DNA of 64,000 nt from Sipunculus nudus (GCA_026874595.1 CM049316.1:58909676-58973675), one strand, 5' to 3'; numbered from the stretch's first letter, positions 47,525-59,447 are shown. Notes: generated by a model not told the origin, from the sequence alone. Made by a program: numbers and translations.

Positions 47525-47823
47525 TTAAAGGGGCAACACACAGTGTTTCAGCCAGCAGAAACATGTATCACATTTTTTTGGCCAAGTCAGTCAGGGCTTC
47601 TCCTGTTTTGCACGTGTAGTAGCTCCGTGCAGCACATGTCCCGACACACTGTGTTTATGTTTACACCTGCGATCACGCCCGGTTCACTGTTTTTAACACT
47701 TGTTTGCAGGAGTAAGCAACGGTTTCAAGGCAATATTTTGGCAGGTAGAGATTTACTTTAAAGGGGAAGAAGCTATTTTTCGTGTTAACTCAACATGCTG
47801 TATAGATGATTGGGCCCCTTTAA
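47525..47823. mobile_element. 299-bp MITE with perfect 10-bp inverted termini
   Basis: TTAAAGGGGC (47525-47534) and GCCCCTTTAA (47814-47823) are exact reverse complements. A partial extra copy, TTTAAAGGGGAAG, sits inside near 47758. Interior frames (47543-47761, 47700-47882) have no family resemblance. The termini resemble those of the 39029-39298 family (GGCCCCTTTAAG), so they may be related. Confidence 0.6.
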
Positions 47824-49860
47824 GTTATAGAAAAATGAAGATATACAGTAAAATAAAAATGAAAATGTATAGTCACTTGTAAGGCCTAAATACAGGGCTC
47901 ATGATCTGTTTTATTGTCTTCATTGGATAAATTAAAACATGTTTCTGGTAATTTTGTCTTATGATCATGATCCTAACTTGAATTCTTGTACAATTAAAGC
48001 AGACACAATGTCAGAAATTTGATTGAAATACTTTGACATATATGTATGTCAGTTCAGTTGATATCATGCTTCCAAACAAGTGCTATCTTTTTCTTTCTCA
48101 CACTTTTTAGAATTGTAATTCATCCATATTTTGAGGCTTACCGGTATGATGAGATTGAATTAAAAAAATACAAGACTTAATTTCATAGCAATGTAGATCA
48201 GTTATCAGATAGTGTAAGAACATACTCAGACAAGAAAGAAAGCGGCCAGGATCGATTTTTAAGTGATAGAGCTACACCGTAACCCTGTCAGTTTTCTGTC
48301 TTTTTAAAATGGAAATTTAACTCAAATTTCTTATATTTTACCCTTGTTCTTCTTTTATATTTGGGTATAGATCCATAATCATTGAATTTTATAACAAAAT
48401 TAAGACCTGATTTCTTGGAAATATGACCTATCTTTGATCTGTTGTAAGAAATATGAACGTATTTGCAGGGCTCTTCATGGTATACGGGTATCGTAAAGCA
48501 AACCAACAGTTTATGCTAATTTTATTATTTGATGTGCAGTATATACAGCAAATCATGTTGGAAGGCATGCAGGCATAAAGTTTCAAATAAATTTGATTGT
48601 TTTTCAAGCCCCAAATAAACCATTTGCACAACCCTTTAGTTGGCAGAAGTCCCAGTGTATAATTGCTGGAATATATAATATAGTGAATATATATACAATA
48701 GTTAATGTCTTACTTAATGGTCCATCCACAGCTGTCCAAATAGTGACTTAATTATTCTGGTGTTAAATACATTTGTGTAACATGATAGTGGTAATTGTTC
48801 AGAACTATATTATTTCTAAAATTTTCTTGTGAATATTTATATTTCTGATGCCATGGGCAATACCTGTTAATGTTGATTTACAGTTGTTGATGTTTCTTAC
48901 AAAATTCCTGTGTTAAACAGCAGACTTCAAGACAACCCACCTGGTAAATTAATATTGAAAATTTTTCTTTACAGGTGATTATTTTAATGATATGCCTCAT
49001 AATACCCTGGTAGGTATAATGCCACATTTCCTGGAATACCAAGGCATACTAATTTATAAACAAGATGTATTCCTGGATTTTTTGTTTGTATTTAGTGTGT
49101 CGTGTCTTATAACAGCTATACATCTGACCAAGCTGTCACAAATAATAATATGTTCCTCTTTCAATTTACATTACTACTTGCATATTATTCAGGTACAAAA
49201 AATCATTTAACATATTTTGATGTTTCAGTAACATGACAGATGTTAATACCCAGATATTCCTGGTATAATTGAATCTTTTTCCAGGAAATTGCTTTTCATA
49301 TTAGCTTTTCAATGGAAAATCAAGAGCATGGAAGACTTTCTGATGAGTCATCAGATATCTAGATATGGGTCATCTGCTGAGGTCATGCAGTTTTCTTGTT
49401 GATCATCTAGTAGCCAGAGCCACCTACAGGTCATTGTATTCACTTTAAGAAAGAATAGCGTGTAAAAGTTCATATTTCCTCAATTTTCTTAAGACAAAAT
49501 CTTAACTTACATAAATAGAGAAAAAAATAATAATCATGACAAATCTAAGAAAAAATTTCTGAGTAAAATATTATAATTAAAAAATATATTTAAAGATTAT
49601 GGTCTGGACTTATCAAACTAAAAGAAAAAGATTGGCTTTGATAAAATAAATAGATTTTATTAATTCTCATACCCAAAATGTCATGTTGCTGAGTCAGATG
49701 TTAACAATAAACTGTAAACACCTAATCAGAATAGAAAATATAATAAAGATACAAAAAATTATTCATGGTCACTGGTTCTTATTATATAAATGTATAAATA
49801 TTATCTTTTCATCTGTTAACATTCCTAAGGTTAACTGCAGACTTACACATGTCGAACACA
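47824..49860. other. AT-rich intronic sequence, no gene seen
   Basis: Only short chance frames. A CTCF-core-like CAGAGCCACCTACAGG lies at 49415-49430. Confidence 0.45.
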
Positions 49861-50170
49861 TTATACCATAAGTATGATCCCGATGAAACAGGTGGCAAAC
49901 TTCATGTATTCCGAAATACCATTAAGAAAGATTTCCACTCAATTATATTAAGTAGTGGAAATCATCCGTGTTGAAGGAGTCGTGCTACAAACTGAGCACA
50001 CGACGGGGAAGATAGTTGTCTGTGAGGGTGGTGGTGTTTTCGCTGCTCGGTCCATACAGGAAGTGTTCAGTAATAACAGTACTTGGGAACCTGGAAGGAA
50101 TGCACCATCATTTAGCGAGCTCCAGAGGAGCCAGTGGTAAGACACAGTGAGAGGGATCATTACCGCATGA
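49861..50170. other. Short GC-richer island with coding-like texture on both strands
   Basis: From 49955 a + frame (GTG first codon, so probably no true start) runs 61 codons to 50140. It contains VEIIRVEGVV and KIVVCEGGGV and ends beside a GTAAGA donor-like site (50138). The minus strand is open over the same stretch. No family was recognised, so it is either a conserved element or an unidentified exon. Confidence 0.3.
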
Positions 50171-50214
50171 AGTATTACGCGAATAAAAATGCTTTATATC
50201 TCAGTGCACCTAGA

Positions 50215-50600
50215 TTTCTGCCATCCCTCCCTACAGCTCCCAGTATTTCTTTTTTATCGTTTTAACGTAAATCTTTTCCTCACCCCATACTTTACATTCG
50301 AGGTCTATGTCTTGATAGATTTATTTCTTTCCTAATTTGTCACTTATTTCTCTTTTGTTTTCTCATTTTCTCTCTCTTTCTAAGACTCTTCCATCTTTTC
50401 TCTCTTTCTCTGGTCTTTTTCTGTCTTTTATTATTGTCTGTGTTATCTATTTCTCTTCCTTTTGCTGTTCCCGTTTTTCTGTCTTTTTTCTCTTCCTCTA
50501 TCTTTCCTTCTTTCCCTTAAACCCCTCTCCTGAATCTTTTTACTGCGACTTCACTCTTTATTTCCTCCTCTTTCCATTTTAATTCTCCACTTCTTTCAAC
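50215..50600. repeat. Long polypyrimidine (TC-rich) tract
   Basis: The + strand is dominated by T and C (TTTCTCT/TTCCTT words) for almost 400 bp, with few purines. The 81-codon frame 50337-50582 is a low-complexity artefact. Confidence 0.85.
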
Positions 50601-51130
50601 CTTCCTTCCTTGTCCTCCCTGTTTAACAGTATCAAGCCTTGTCTGTTAGGTTTTTTTTGTTTGTTTTGCTGGACTGTATAATATATACTTTAAGGAGTTT
50701 GAAAACAGATCCTTTTTCATGCATAATCTTTAACACTAACAACATCAAATGACAATTCATTGACTGGAAATTTGTTATTGAATGAATATTTGTGTGGGAA
50801 AGGAGTTTTCAAAGAAAATAAAAGATTCAAAAACAACTAATTTTGGAAATATAGGATTTGTTAAGGGGCAATTGATGAAGGGATTTGGGTGGTCAAATAG
50901 GATGCAGGAATGTCCAGTTTGGAAATTTGACATATTAAAATCTTGACCAATATGATGGAAGGTCCAGAGAATATCTATATAGGATTTTGAATACTGTAGA
51001 TCCTCTAGTCACGGCCCTATGCCTGTTTATAGCCTATTTATATTTTATATTTAGTGAAAGGTTGGTTTTGTAAGTATTTCATGTGATGAGTTGTCAGTTT
51101 CTTGTAAAGATCAGGTCACGTTCAAAAGGG
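50601..51130. other. AT-rich sequence, no gene seen
   Basis: Nothing recognised. Confidence 0.45.
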
Positions 51131-52285
51131 TATTGAGACTGGGCTGATCCTACAATGAGGAACCAACCATCTGTTGGATAACGGATTACATATTTGCAGG
51201 ATTTATATTAAAGTAGGGATCAGGAATTGTCCAGGGTCGCCCATCTGTTTGATTGAGACTTATCTTGCTACAATTTAATGAGTGGATCAGGATTTATCCA
51301 TTTGAGGATGTAGGGATCATCCATCTCCAGAATTTAATTTAATATAGGAATCAGGGATCATAATTCTGGTGGATTCAATTTAATATAGAGATCACAGATT
51401 ATCCACCTGCAGGATTTATATTAGTTTTGGGATATCAGAGATCATCCACCTGCAGGATTTAGGATAGAATAGGGATATCAGAGATCATCCACCTGCAGGA
51501 TTTAGATTAGAATAGGGATATCAGAGATCATCCACCTGCAGGATTTAGATTAGAATAGGCATCAAGGATCATCCATATGCACAATTTAGATTAATTTTGA
51601 GATATCAGGGATCATCCACCTGCAGGATTTAGATTATTCCTGGAATCAAGGATCATCCTTATGAGGGATTTAGATTAATTTAGGGATATCATGGATTATC
51701 AACCTGTAGGATTTAGATTAGTATAGGGATCAAGGATCATCCATCTGTCGGATTGAGACTTATTTTGTTACATACTTAATTGGAGCACCAGGATTTATGT
51801 AGTGATTAAGGCCCACTATGCATCTGTAATACTTAGGAAGTATTTTATATGACAGATAAATGAATTGATCAAGAATGGTGGGCAAATGGACCTTAACTTA
51901 GGTGGCATCTCATTATGAATAATGCAGAGGATATGTATGGAAGAACATGGTCTAGGTTAATCAAGGGATCAAACACCATCTATCTTCAGGATTTAAGATC
52001 AGTGCAAGGAGGGATCATCAAACTTTAGACTAGACCAATCAGGTCAGGGATCCTTCAGCCATAAGATTTGATGCGGTAATATCAGGGATCACCCATTAAA
52101 GGATTTGAGGCTATTTAAGAACATGTTGACGGATAGATTGTACATCAATCCGCAGGATTCAAGATTGATGAATAAATAGGTCATGCAGGTCACTAAAGGA
52201 TCAAGAATCCCTCTTCAGCTGTATTTAAATCTATGCAGGTTTATTTAATGAAGGGATCAGGGGTCATCATCTGAGGTATTCTGTG
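51131..52285. repeat. 43-bp tandem repeat, homogeneous core with diverged flanks
   Basis: GATCATCCACCTGCAGGATT plus TAGATTAGAATAGGGATATCA. Starts at 51440, 51483 and 51526 are exactly 43 bp apart. Copies become progressively diverged in both directions (51131-51420 and 51640-52285). Confidence 0.9.
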
Positions 52286-53004
52286 GTCAATTTTACCATT
52301 TTTGTCTTCTTTTTTTTTTCCTAACCTGTGAACTGCCATGCATGGCTGTGGCCAACAGGCCACTGATCAAAGGACTTTTCTCAAGGTCAGACCGATAGAT
52401 GATTGATTGGGTTACATTCACAAAGAAGTCCTGGGTCTTTGAAACTTCTTTAACAGTTGTTACCATAACAACAGAATATCCATATTGGGGTATAGTGACA
52501 TAAGTTATGTTTAGACCTGGAAGGAGGGCATATAAACCAAACAAGAAAGGATTAAGGTGAAGTCTCAAATTATCTTGAATTTTATGCTAAACTTTGAGCT
52601 TAAATCCCTTCATGGGAACCTCAGCTGTATCACCTGCCAAAGGGTAGTTTCAGTGTCACCAGGAAACATGTAGCGCCATCTGCAGTATATTGACTAAAGC
52701 TGGGTAAACAATACTTAAAGGAAATATGGGTAGGAAACCAATGCAGCAAAAAAAAAAACCCAAAATATTGTGTACTTTCATTTAGATTTATGTGAATAAA
52801 AAATATATAAACATATATGAAGGAGGATTTACCAGAAGTTATTTGCAGGGTAACTTTATTTGAAATTTACATTCATTACATAATTTTTTTTATTAATTTG
52901 CAACTTGTGGAGGATTAACCCATATTTCATCATGAATATTTCAAATAAACATTATAAAGTTTTATATTTCAATTAAAAAACAACTTCTAACTTATATATT
53001 TATA
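52286..53004. other. AT-rich sequence with one CTCF-like site
   Basis: TAGCGCCATCTGCAGTA lies at 52671-52687. The 91-codon minus frame 52293-52568 matches nothing known. Confidence 0.4.
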
Positions 53005-53490
53005 TATACTGAATTAGAAGTTTGCAGGTCAGACCAGAAACTTTCCCATTCACTGAATTAGAAGTTTGCAGATTAGACCAGAAACTTTTCTACTTATCAA
53101 ATTACAAGCTTGCAGATCATACCAGAAACTTTCCCACTTACTAAATTCATAATTTGCAGGTCAGACCAGACACTTTCCCTTTTACTGAATTCAAAGTTTG
53201 CAGCTCAGACCAGAAACATTCCCACTTACTGAAATCGAAGCTTGCAGGTCAGAACAGAAACTTTCCCTTTTACTGAATTCAAAGTTTGCAGCTCAGACCA
53301 GAAACATTCCCACCTACTGAAATCGATGCTTGCAGGTCAGACCAGAAACTTTCCCATTCACTGAATGAGAAGTTTGCAGATTAGACCAGAAACTTTCCCA
53401 CTTACTGAATTCAAAGTTTGCTGGGGCTGACCAGAAACTTTCCTACTTACTGAACTGGATATTTGCAGGGGCTGACCAGAAACTTTGACA
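53005..53490. repeat. 44-bp tandem repeat (about 11 copies)
   Basis: GAATTAGAAGTTTGCAGGTC plus AGACCAGAAACTTTCCCATTCACT. Adjacent starts at 53011 and 53055 are 44 bp apart. Two-unit patterns repeat (for example 53175-53260 and 53265-53350), suggesting dimer-level duplication. Confidence 0.93.
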
Positions 53491-54060
53491 CATTAAGAAA
53501 TAGAATTTTTTCTACCACAATGAGACATGAACTGAAGGTGTGGTTTGGAAGTCTGGTGGTGATGTGTAGATTTATGGCTGGCCTTTGCAGTCTGGCAAGG
53601 TAACAAGCTAACAGCCACAGCACAGGTCTGTACTGATAAATGGGATGGTTTTTTGGCATGTGTACCAGTCGTTGTGATGAATCTGTCATGGTCAGTTGGG
53701 CCTGTTTGTACTGAGAGACTGCCCCAGCCCCGGTTACCTGTTTGGATGCTGCAGGGGTATTAGTAAAGGTTGTGCACTGAAGTGGTTTGACGGAGGGGCG
53801 TTGGGGCTGTAGCTTTGACTGTTCAGCACCCAACAGCACACCTGCCTACCCATACGTTCTAGCTGACTGGTTTACTGTAAAATATTTAGCCTGCTGACCA
53901 TGTACTGTGACCAGTGGTGGAACTCATGCATAACATAGCAGTACTCAGTGCTGAGTACAGGCTGGGTACATTGCTGAAGGGCTGGTACTGACAGGGCTAC
54001 CGCAACTGTCATGTGAATGGTTCTGTTCTATTTATTTACTGCCACTAAAAAATTATGAAT
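53491..54060. other. GC-richer island with an 18-bp near-palindrome
   Basis: GTACTCAG-TG-CTGAGTAC at 53941-53958 is an 8-bp perfect inverted repeat with a 2-bp centre. A 130-codon minus frame (53447-53839, Gln/Ser/Thr-rich start MLLGAEQSKLQPQ) overlaps the end of the 44-bp array and shows no domain. Confidence 0.35.
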
Positions 54061-54239
54061 GAAAAATTACCCCCCTTTCCCTCATCCCTTATTCATAGCT
54101 CAGAGTTATCAAATAGTTGCTTATCAATTATGTACCGCCAAATGAGTGATTTGTTACAATCAGTACACCTGAATGAATAGCGGTGATTGTGACCATACAG
54201 TGTTTTATTGTGAATGGATGGTTACAGATGTTTTCTGGT

Positions 54240-54650
54240 TTTTGTTAATTCTTCAACTATCATCATCTTGTTCAGCATTGTTTCTGCTTTTGTCATCTTT
54301 ATCGCAATCATCATCATTATCATCATCCTCCAAATCTGGGTGATATCATCATCTCTTTTTGTCATTATCTTTCATCAACCTCATCATCCACCTCCTCTTC
54401 TGCTTTCATCATCATCATCATCATCATCACCCAAAACTACATGATATAATCATACTTTATCATTTTCATCATCTCTTCTTTTATCATCATTATCATTATC
54501 ATCATCATCTGCAGTCATTCCCAAAATTTAGTTGATATCATCATGATCCCCCACTTCTGTTATCATCATTTGCATCATCATCATCTCTTATCATCATCAT
54601 GTTCTTCTTCCATAATCATCATCATCATTTTGTCATCATCTTTTATCATT
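54240..54650. repeat. Imperfect (ATC)n microsatellite field
   Basis: ATCATCATC tracts are interspersed with TC-rich sequence over about 400 bp. Frames at 54214-54444 and 54543-54746 are low-complexity artefacts. Confidence 0.9.
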
Positions 54651-55629
54651 CTTTTATTTTCCATTAACACCATCAAATTCAATAAAGAAATAACCACAAA
54701 TACAAGTGGGAATGTACAATGTATTTATGTTTATATGAATGTATAACATCACACTTGTGTCCATCCCTGATTTTCAGTTTATTCCCAGTAAGTACATGGA
54801 CCTGCAGTTGGCAACCATTCAGACCAAATAAAATTTTTGTGTGTAATATCAGGAGTTATTCTCACATAATATATACTGTGAGAGGTAAATGAATCCTTTT
54901 TTTATCCCAGATGTGGAAAAAATATCATATTCTAAATAATAACTAAAGAAAAAATATGTTTTTCTTGACTGCATGTCGGCTGAAGAATAGAAAAAAAAAA
55001 TTATTGAATAATAAAACATCATCTTCCAAGTCATCTACCTTGCAATATGTGTACAATATTTTTTCTGTTGCCTGGAGAGGAACTTTTTGTTTGCAGTAAA
55101 AGGTTAAGAAATTTATAATACATGACTCAAATGTAAGGTCACATGAGTCACTTTTCAAATAATATGATACTTGGTAATATCTGCAGTGGCAAGAAAATTG
55201 TATCCAGCACATGATTTTCATTCAACTGTAAAGTTGAAGTTGATATTTTGGCATGGGCAGCATGGAGTCTGGAGTTAATTTGTTACTTTTTCCTATATAC
55301 AAACGAAATTTTTCACAAAAATTATAAGCCATACTGTAAATCAAAGAATTTCTCACGACAAAACATAAGCAGTGGAAATGGATTGTAAAATCTTATTGTT
55401 TTATTGAAAGATAAAAAATGACTTGATGATCAAATATTTTATGCTCCATCTAGATTACTGGGAAATATGCTGTATATAGGAATTATACCTGAAATATTGA
55501 GTGTTCAAGGTAATGGCAGGGTTTCTGACACTTATTTATTGCTTGAGTTTAAGTTTTAATGCTGTTCATAGTTTTGTGCTCAATCTTTCTAAAATCTCTT
55601 ACAGAATAAGAAAATTTCATAGGGATAAA
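54651..55629. other. AT-rich sequence, no gene seen
   Basis: Nothing recognised. Confidence 0.45.
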
Positions 55630-56094
55630 ATGCCTTCTTTGGATGTGCATACAAAATTGTTTGTGATCGATTATGCAAAAGTGCAATCAGTTTAATCGAT
55701 TAAGATAGAAAACGACCAATCATTGATATAATCGATTAACAGGCAAACCGCTAAAAACACCAAATATGTTACCTGCTGACAGCTTTCAATACATTTGATG
55801 CAAGAAACAACAGAAACGTTAAGAGGATGTAATTTGCCTGGTGGCCATGTCTGCCGAGTCCAGTAGTCTCACACTTGTCACTTTACACAGAACATTATAT
55901 AGTTACAAATTTGTATTTTAAGAATATTGACTGTTAGTGGCACTGTGTATTGAATGAAGATGAAGCTAACCAGTGATGTGCCAATTAATCGATAATATCA
56001 ATGATTGGTCGTTTTCTTTCATAATCGATTAAGTTGATTGCATTTTTGCATTATTGATCACAAACAATTATGTATGCACATGCAAAGAAGTCAT
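55630..56094. mobile_element. 465-bp inverted repeat with 115-bp arms (fold-back element)
   Basis: The left arm 55630-55744 and right arm 55980-56094 are each 115 bp and reverse complementary with few mismatches. Shared words include CTTCTTT, ATGTGCATACA, TTGTTTGTGATC, ACGACCAATCATTGATAT and AATCGATTA. The spacer is 235 bp, unique and non-coding. ATCGATTA-rich arms suggest a fold-back MITE, perhaps hAT-related. The 64-codon frame 55501-55695 is incidental. Confidence 0.8.
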
Positions 56095-56392
56095 ATTGTC
56101 TGGCTGAAATATTTTGCTCCTGTCAAAGATGTAGGAGAGAGCAGACGCAAAGTAGTGAACAACATTAAAACTGAACTGTGTGCAGCGAATAAGTAAGTGT
56201 AAACCAACCAACCACCACATTTACCCCTCTGCATGCTGTTAATATTTTAAGTATATTATACACAACAAATTTGACAGTATAACATAAGGTAAATAAAACA
56301 ATCAAATAATTATCAATCATCTGTTGTTTTATTTCAGTCAAGCATTGAACATGATTTTACAACCAATTTCTACCACTACTGCTAACCACATC
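56095..56392. other. AT-rich sequence, no gene seen
   Basis: Nothing recognised. Confidence 0.45.
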
Positions 56393-56925
56393 ATAAACAA
56401 GAGCACCGCAAATGTGCATAATACGCCTGTCTTATGATCTCTGACCTCATTAAATATGCATACAGTCTGCTGAGGAATTTAATTTGCGGTGAGAAACTCT
56501 ATTGGTAAATATGTATGGTGAGTTTTATGAAATTTTATTGGATTTTTGTTAAGTCAACACAGTGCCTCCAAAGTGCGGTTACCTCTGACCTCATTAAATA
56601 TGCGTGGATTTTGCTGGAAATTGAACTTTGGTGAGATATTTTATTGATTAGCATTTCTGATGAGTTTTATCAAAATCCTTCATATTCTTCATAAGTTATA
56701 CAGTGACACTATAAAGTAGCCTAGTGACCTGTGACCTTACTAAATATGCGTGGATATTGCCCATAATCCAACTCAGGCGAGATAATCTGTTGGTAAGTAG
56801 TTATGGTGAGTTTCTTGAAAATCCATCAAAGTTCCAGTAATTTATCTCGGCAACACTAAAAGTTAATGGACAGATGGACGGTGGGTATACCATAATTCTC
56901 CTGTCATATGACAGGCGTATAAAAA
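56393..56925 (-). mobile_element. Modular dispersed element with 11-bp inverted repeats and three 145-bp modules
   Basis: ATACGCCTGTC (56421-56431) is the exact reverse complement of GACAGGCGTAT (56910-56920). The right copy overlaps a perfect 16-bp palindrome CCTGTCATATGACAGG (56900-56915). Inside, GACCTCATTAAATATGC-type words at 56443, 56587 and 56733 mark three modules 144-146 bp apart. Read on the minus strand, the element ends in a GCAC/GTGC hairpin followed by TCTTGTTT, similar to the right end of the 16946 and 35091 elements. Confidence 0.65.
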
Positions 56926-57640
56926 GTTGTGTTGTCAATCATTAGGCCATCTGAATCTTAAGTTTTATATGTACAGGGTTAGAAATAATCCAGAAAGCAT
57001 AAACCCATAATCTGCAGTTAAGAGATGAGAGCTGATCTCTTAATTTCTATCAAGATTTCTTCTCTTTTGCCTTTGAGGTGCTGGCGGGTATTATACTGAG
57101 CTGAGCTATGATCGACCTTCAGATCCCAAGTTCAAAAGTTGACCACTAGGGGGTGTCATGTACCCCTAAATAATAAAGAAATGTTCATAAAGATTAATTC
57201 CTGGTATTATGGTCTGAAATACGGATCTTAATACCTGGATGGTAGATTTGTATAAAGAATATAGGATATCTTAAGCTTTTGCATTCAAAATATGAAAATG
57301 TAAGATCTCCTAGATCTCTAAGAGATAAAAGAATCACATTTGTTGGCCAAATTTTCTGTTCAGTTCTGGAAATGGGATATTTATTGTTGTTGATTTGAAA
57401 ATATAAATATCTGAGATTAAATGCCTAATATGTGTGAAATTATTTTGTATTTCAGAAATAAAAGATCACCATGTGAATTTTTTGTATAACATTTGTCAGT
57501 ATTCAGAAATCTTTAAAAAAAATACTTTGTCTTAAAAACATTAAAAGATTAACAATATTTTAACAAATATTCCTCAGATAATAATTCCAGGAACCATTCT
57601 TTTATGTATAATCCCCAGACAAACGTTTCTGTCTTTGAGT
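56926..57640. other. AT-rich sequence with a strong CTCF-like site
   Basis: CCACTAGGGGGTGTC lies at 57143-57157. No gene. Confidence 0.4.
57143..57157 (+). promoter_or_regulatory. CTCF-like motif
   Basis: CCACTAGGGGGTGTC fits the CTCF core with T in place of C after the G run. It is the best plus-oriented match seen outside the exon. Confidence 0.35.
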
Positions 57641-58520
57641 CTGCACATTAAAGGCAGACCATCTTGCCATTTCCGCTTGTCACAGTCTTGTCATTTCCAC
57701 AGTGTCGTAGTGCTCGTAATAGTTGTGCACTCATGGGCAGTAAGCGGCCAGGAGCTCTATTGTCTGACCTGCTACATAATTTATCATCAATAGCTGAGAA
57801 TGGTTGGACATTGGATCTAGGGTGATGGATCCCATGACGTGGGAGGTCGGGGAAGGTCAGGGTGAACGCTCCTTCAGTAAGAAGCAGCGATGCTGGGATT
57901 AAACTTGAAGAATGCTTAAGGTGACCAAATAAACTTGAGTTGGATTCAGTATTAACTTTCAGTGCTGTCTCATTATTTAGCAGCTCCCCCCACTCTCGTG
58001 CTTCTGAGTACGCTAAGGACAGGACAGCAATGACCAGCATGCCCAGAGCTGCTGATGTGCTTCTGTGGCGTGTTAGAATAAGCCACCAATGCTGACCACA
58101 TCCGCAGGGCTGTCACAGACTGGCCATTAAGTTATGCACTTAGACAATGCTGCCACAGACAGCTTTTGACACCAAGTCCATTACATGTGATACATATATT
58201 ATTTCACACATTCTTTTTATTGTCTCTGTTCCGCAGCTGGTTGCGGTATGTCTGTGTCATTCTATTGTCTCACTAATGAGACAAACAACTTTGAAGTCCC
58301 ATTGGACTGGCCGCTTCATTGTTAATCAACTAGTGACCTGCTATTGTTATAGACAGCTATAGTGGACTGATGGAAACACTGGACATCACTGGCCATCCGT
58401 CTGCTAGTATGTACACATATCAAACACAATGGCAGATACAGAACCAGTTCTTCATGGAGCCAGCCCTCCAGTTCTGACTCAGAATGGCGGCCTCAAATCC
58501 CTACAGTGACCTTTGTGTGT
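57641..58520. other. Complex GC-richer island, candidate regulatory element or small gene
   Basis: Non-repetitive. A 130-codon minus frame (57648-58040) begins MLVIAVLSLAYSEA, which resembles a signal peptide, but the rest shows no domain, few cysteines and no splice context. I regard it as an open question rather than a gene. The surrounding motif-dense sequence looks like conserved non-coding DNA. Confidence 0.3.
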
Positions 58521-59049
58521 CTGTTTAATCATTTTATGATAAAAGTACTTATGGTAATATTTTGTGGATATTTCATGGTATTTCTTATCCTGTTAAATTT
58601 GACTATTACTTTACTGTATGGAGGGAAAATGAGAACTCAGTATATTAAGTGAGAGCACAGCCATGTCCATATCAGTATTCTTACATCGTACAGTTGCCTC
58701 CTTCTGCCCATAGATGGCTCTGCTGTTTGCCCATCCCCAAGCTCTGGCTGTGTCTGCAATATCTGCCACATACTAAAGTATATGTTCATGAGCTGCCTGT
58801 ATTTTGGTATCCTTGTTTGAATAATAAGGTTATATAATACATTTTTGTAAGAATAATTTAACAAGATCGACACTTGAACTATATACTTGCTGTTCTGTGT
58901 TGTTATTTCCATAAACCAAGCTGTCAAATTAATTAAGAGATACAAATTTAATTCAATTAACTTCTGATTATTTCTTTTCCTTTGTTAAAAAAAAAACCCA
59001 TAATACCATCAGATTAGATTTGTCAGATAATTTAGTCTTGATGTCATTA

Positions 59050-59052
<3 letters not shown>
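58521..59052. other. AT-rich sequence, no gene seen
   Basis: Frames on both strands near 58640-58945 overlap and match nothing. A CTCF-core-like ATAGATGGCTCTGCTG lies at 58710-58725. Confidence 0.4.
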
Positions 59053-59096
<44 letters not shown>

Positions 59097-59109
59097 TAAT
59101 AATAATAAT
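59053..59109. repeat. (TAA)n microsatellite
   Basis: About 57 bp of ATA/TAA repeats with one AAA interruption. Confidence 0.96.
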
Positions 59110-59428
59110 TCAAAATATTTGACATAATATTATATCATCTTAAATTGTTGTGCAATTACACTATATTAACTGAAAGTATAAATAACCATTTAAATAAATG
59201 ATCCCTCTGGTCACATAATTTATAATGCATTATAATAATAGTGCTTTTGAAGATACAAATAGGACATGGCATGTGGTTTACCAGCTTGTTCCTGGAATGT
59301 GCTCAATCTGACACGTATGCATTTATCTTACTACAGAATTGTGTTTTTTTTTGTACATAGAATTAATATTAATCCCTAACTTAGTTTATAATGGGAACTG
59401 TATATCTTCTCACATAGAAACCTTTTAT

Positions 59429-59447
59429 ATTATAGTATATATATATG

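Noticed and set aside
50337-50582. 81-codon frame rich in Phe, Leu and Ser, membrane-protein-like
   Set aside because: It is a translation of a polypyrimidine tract.
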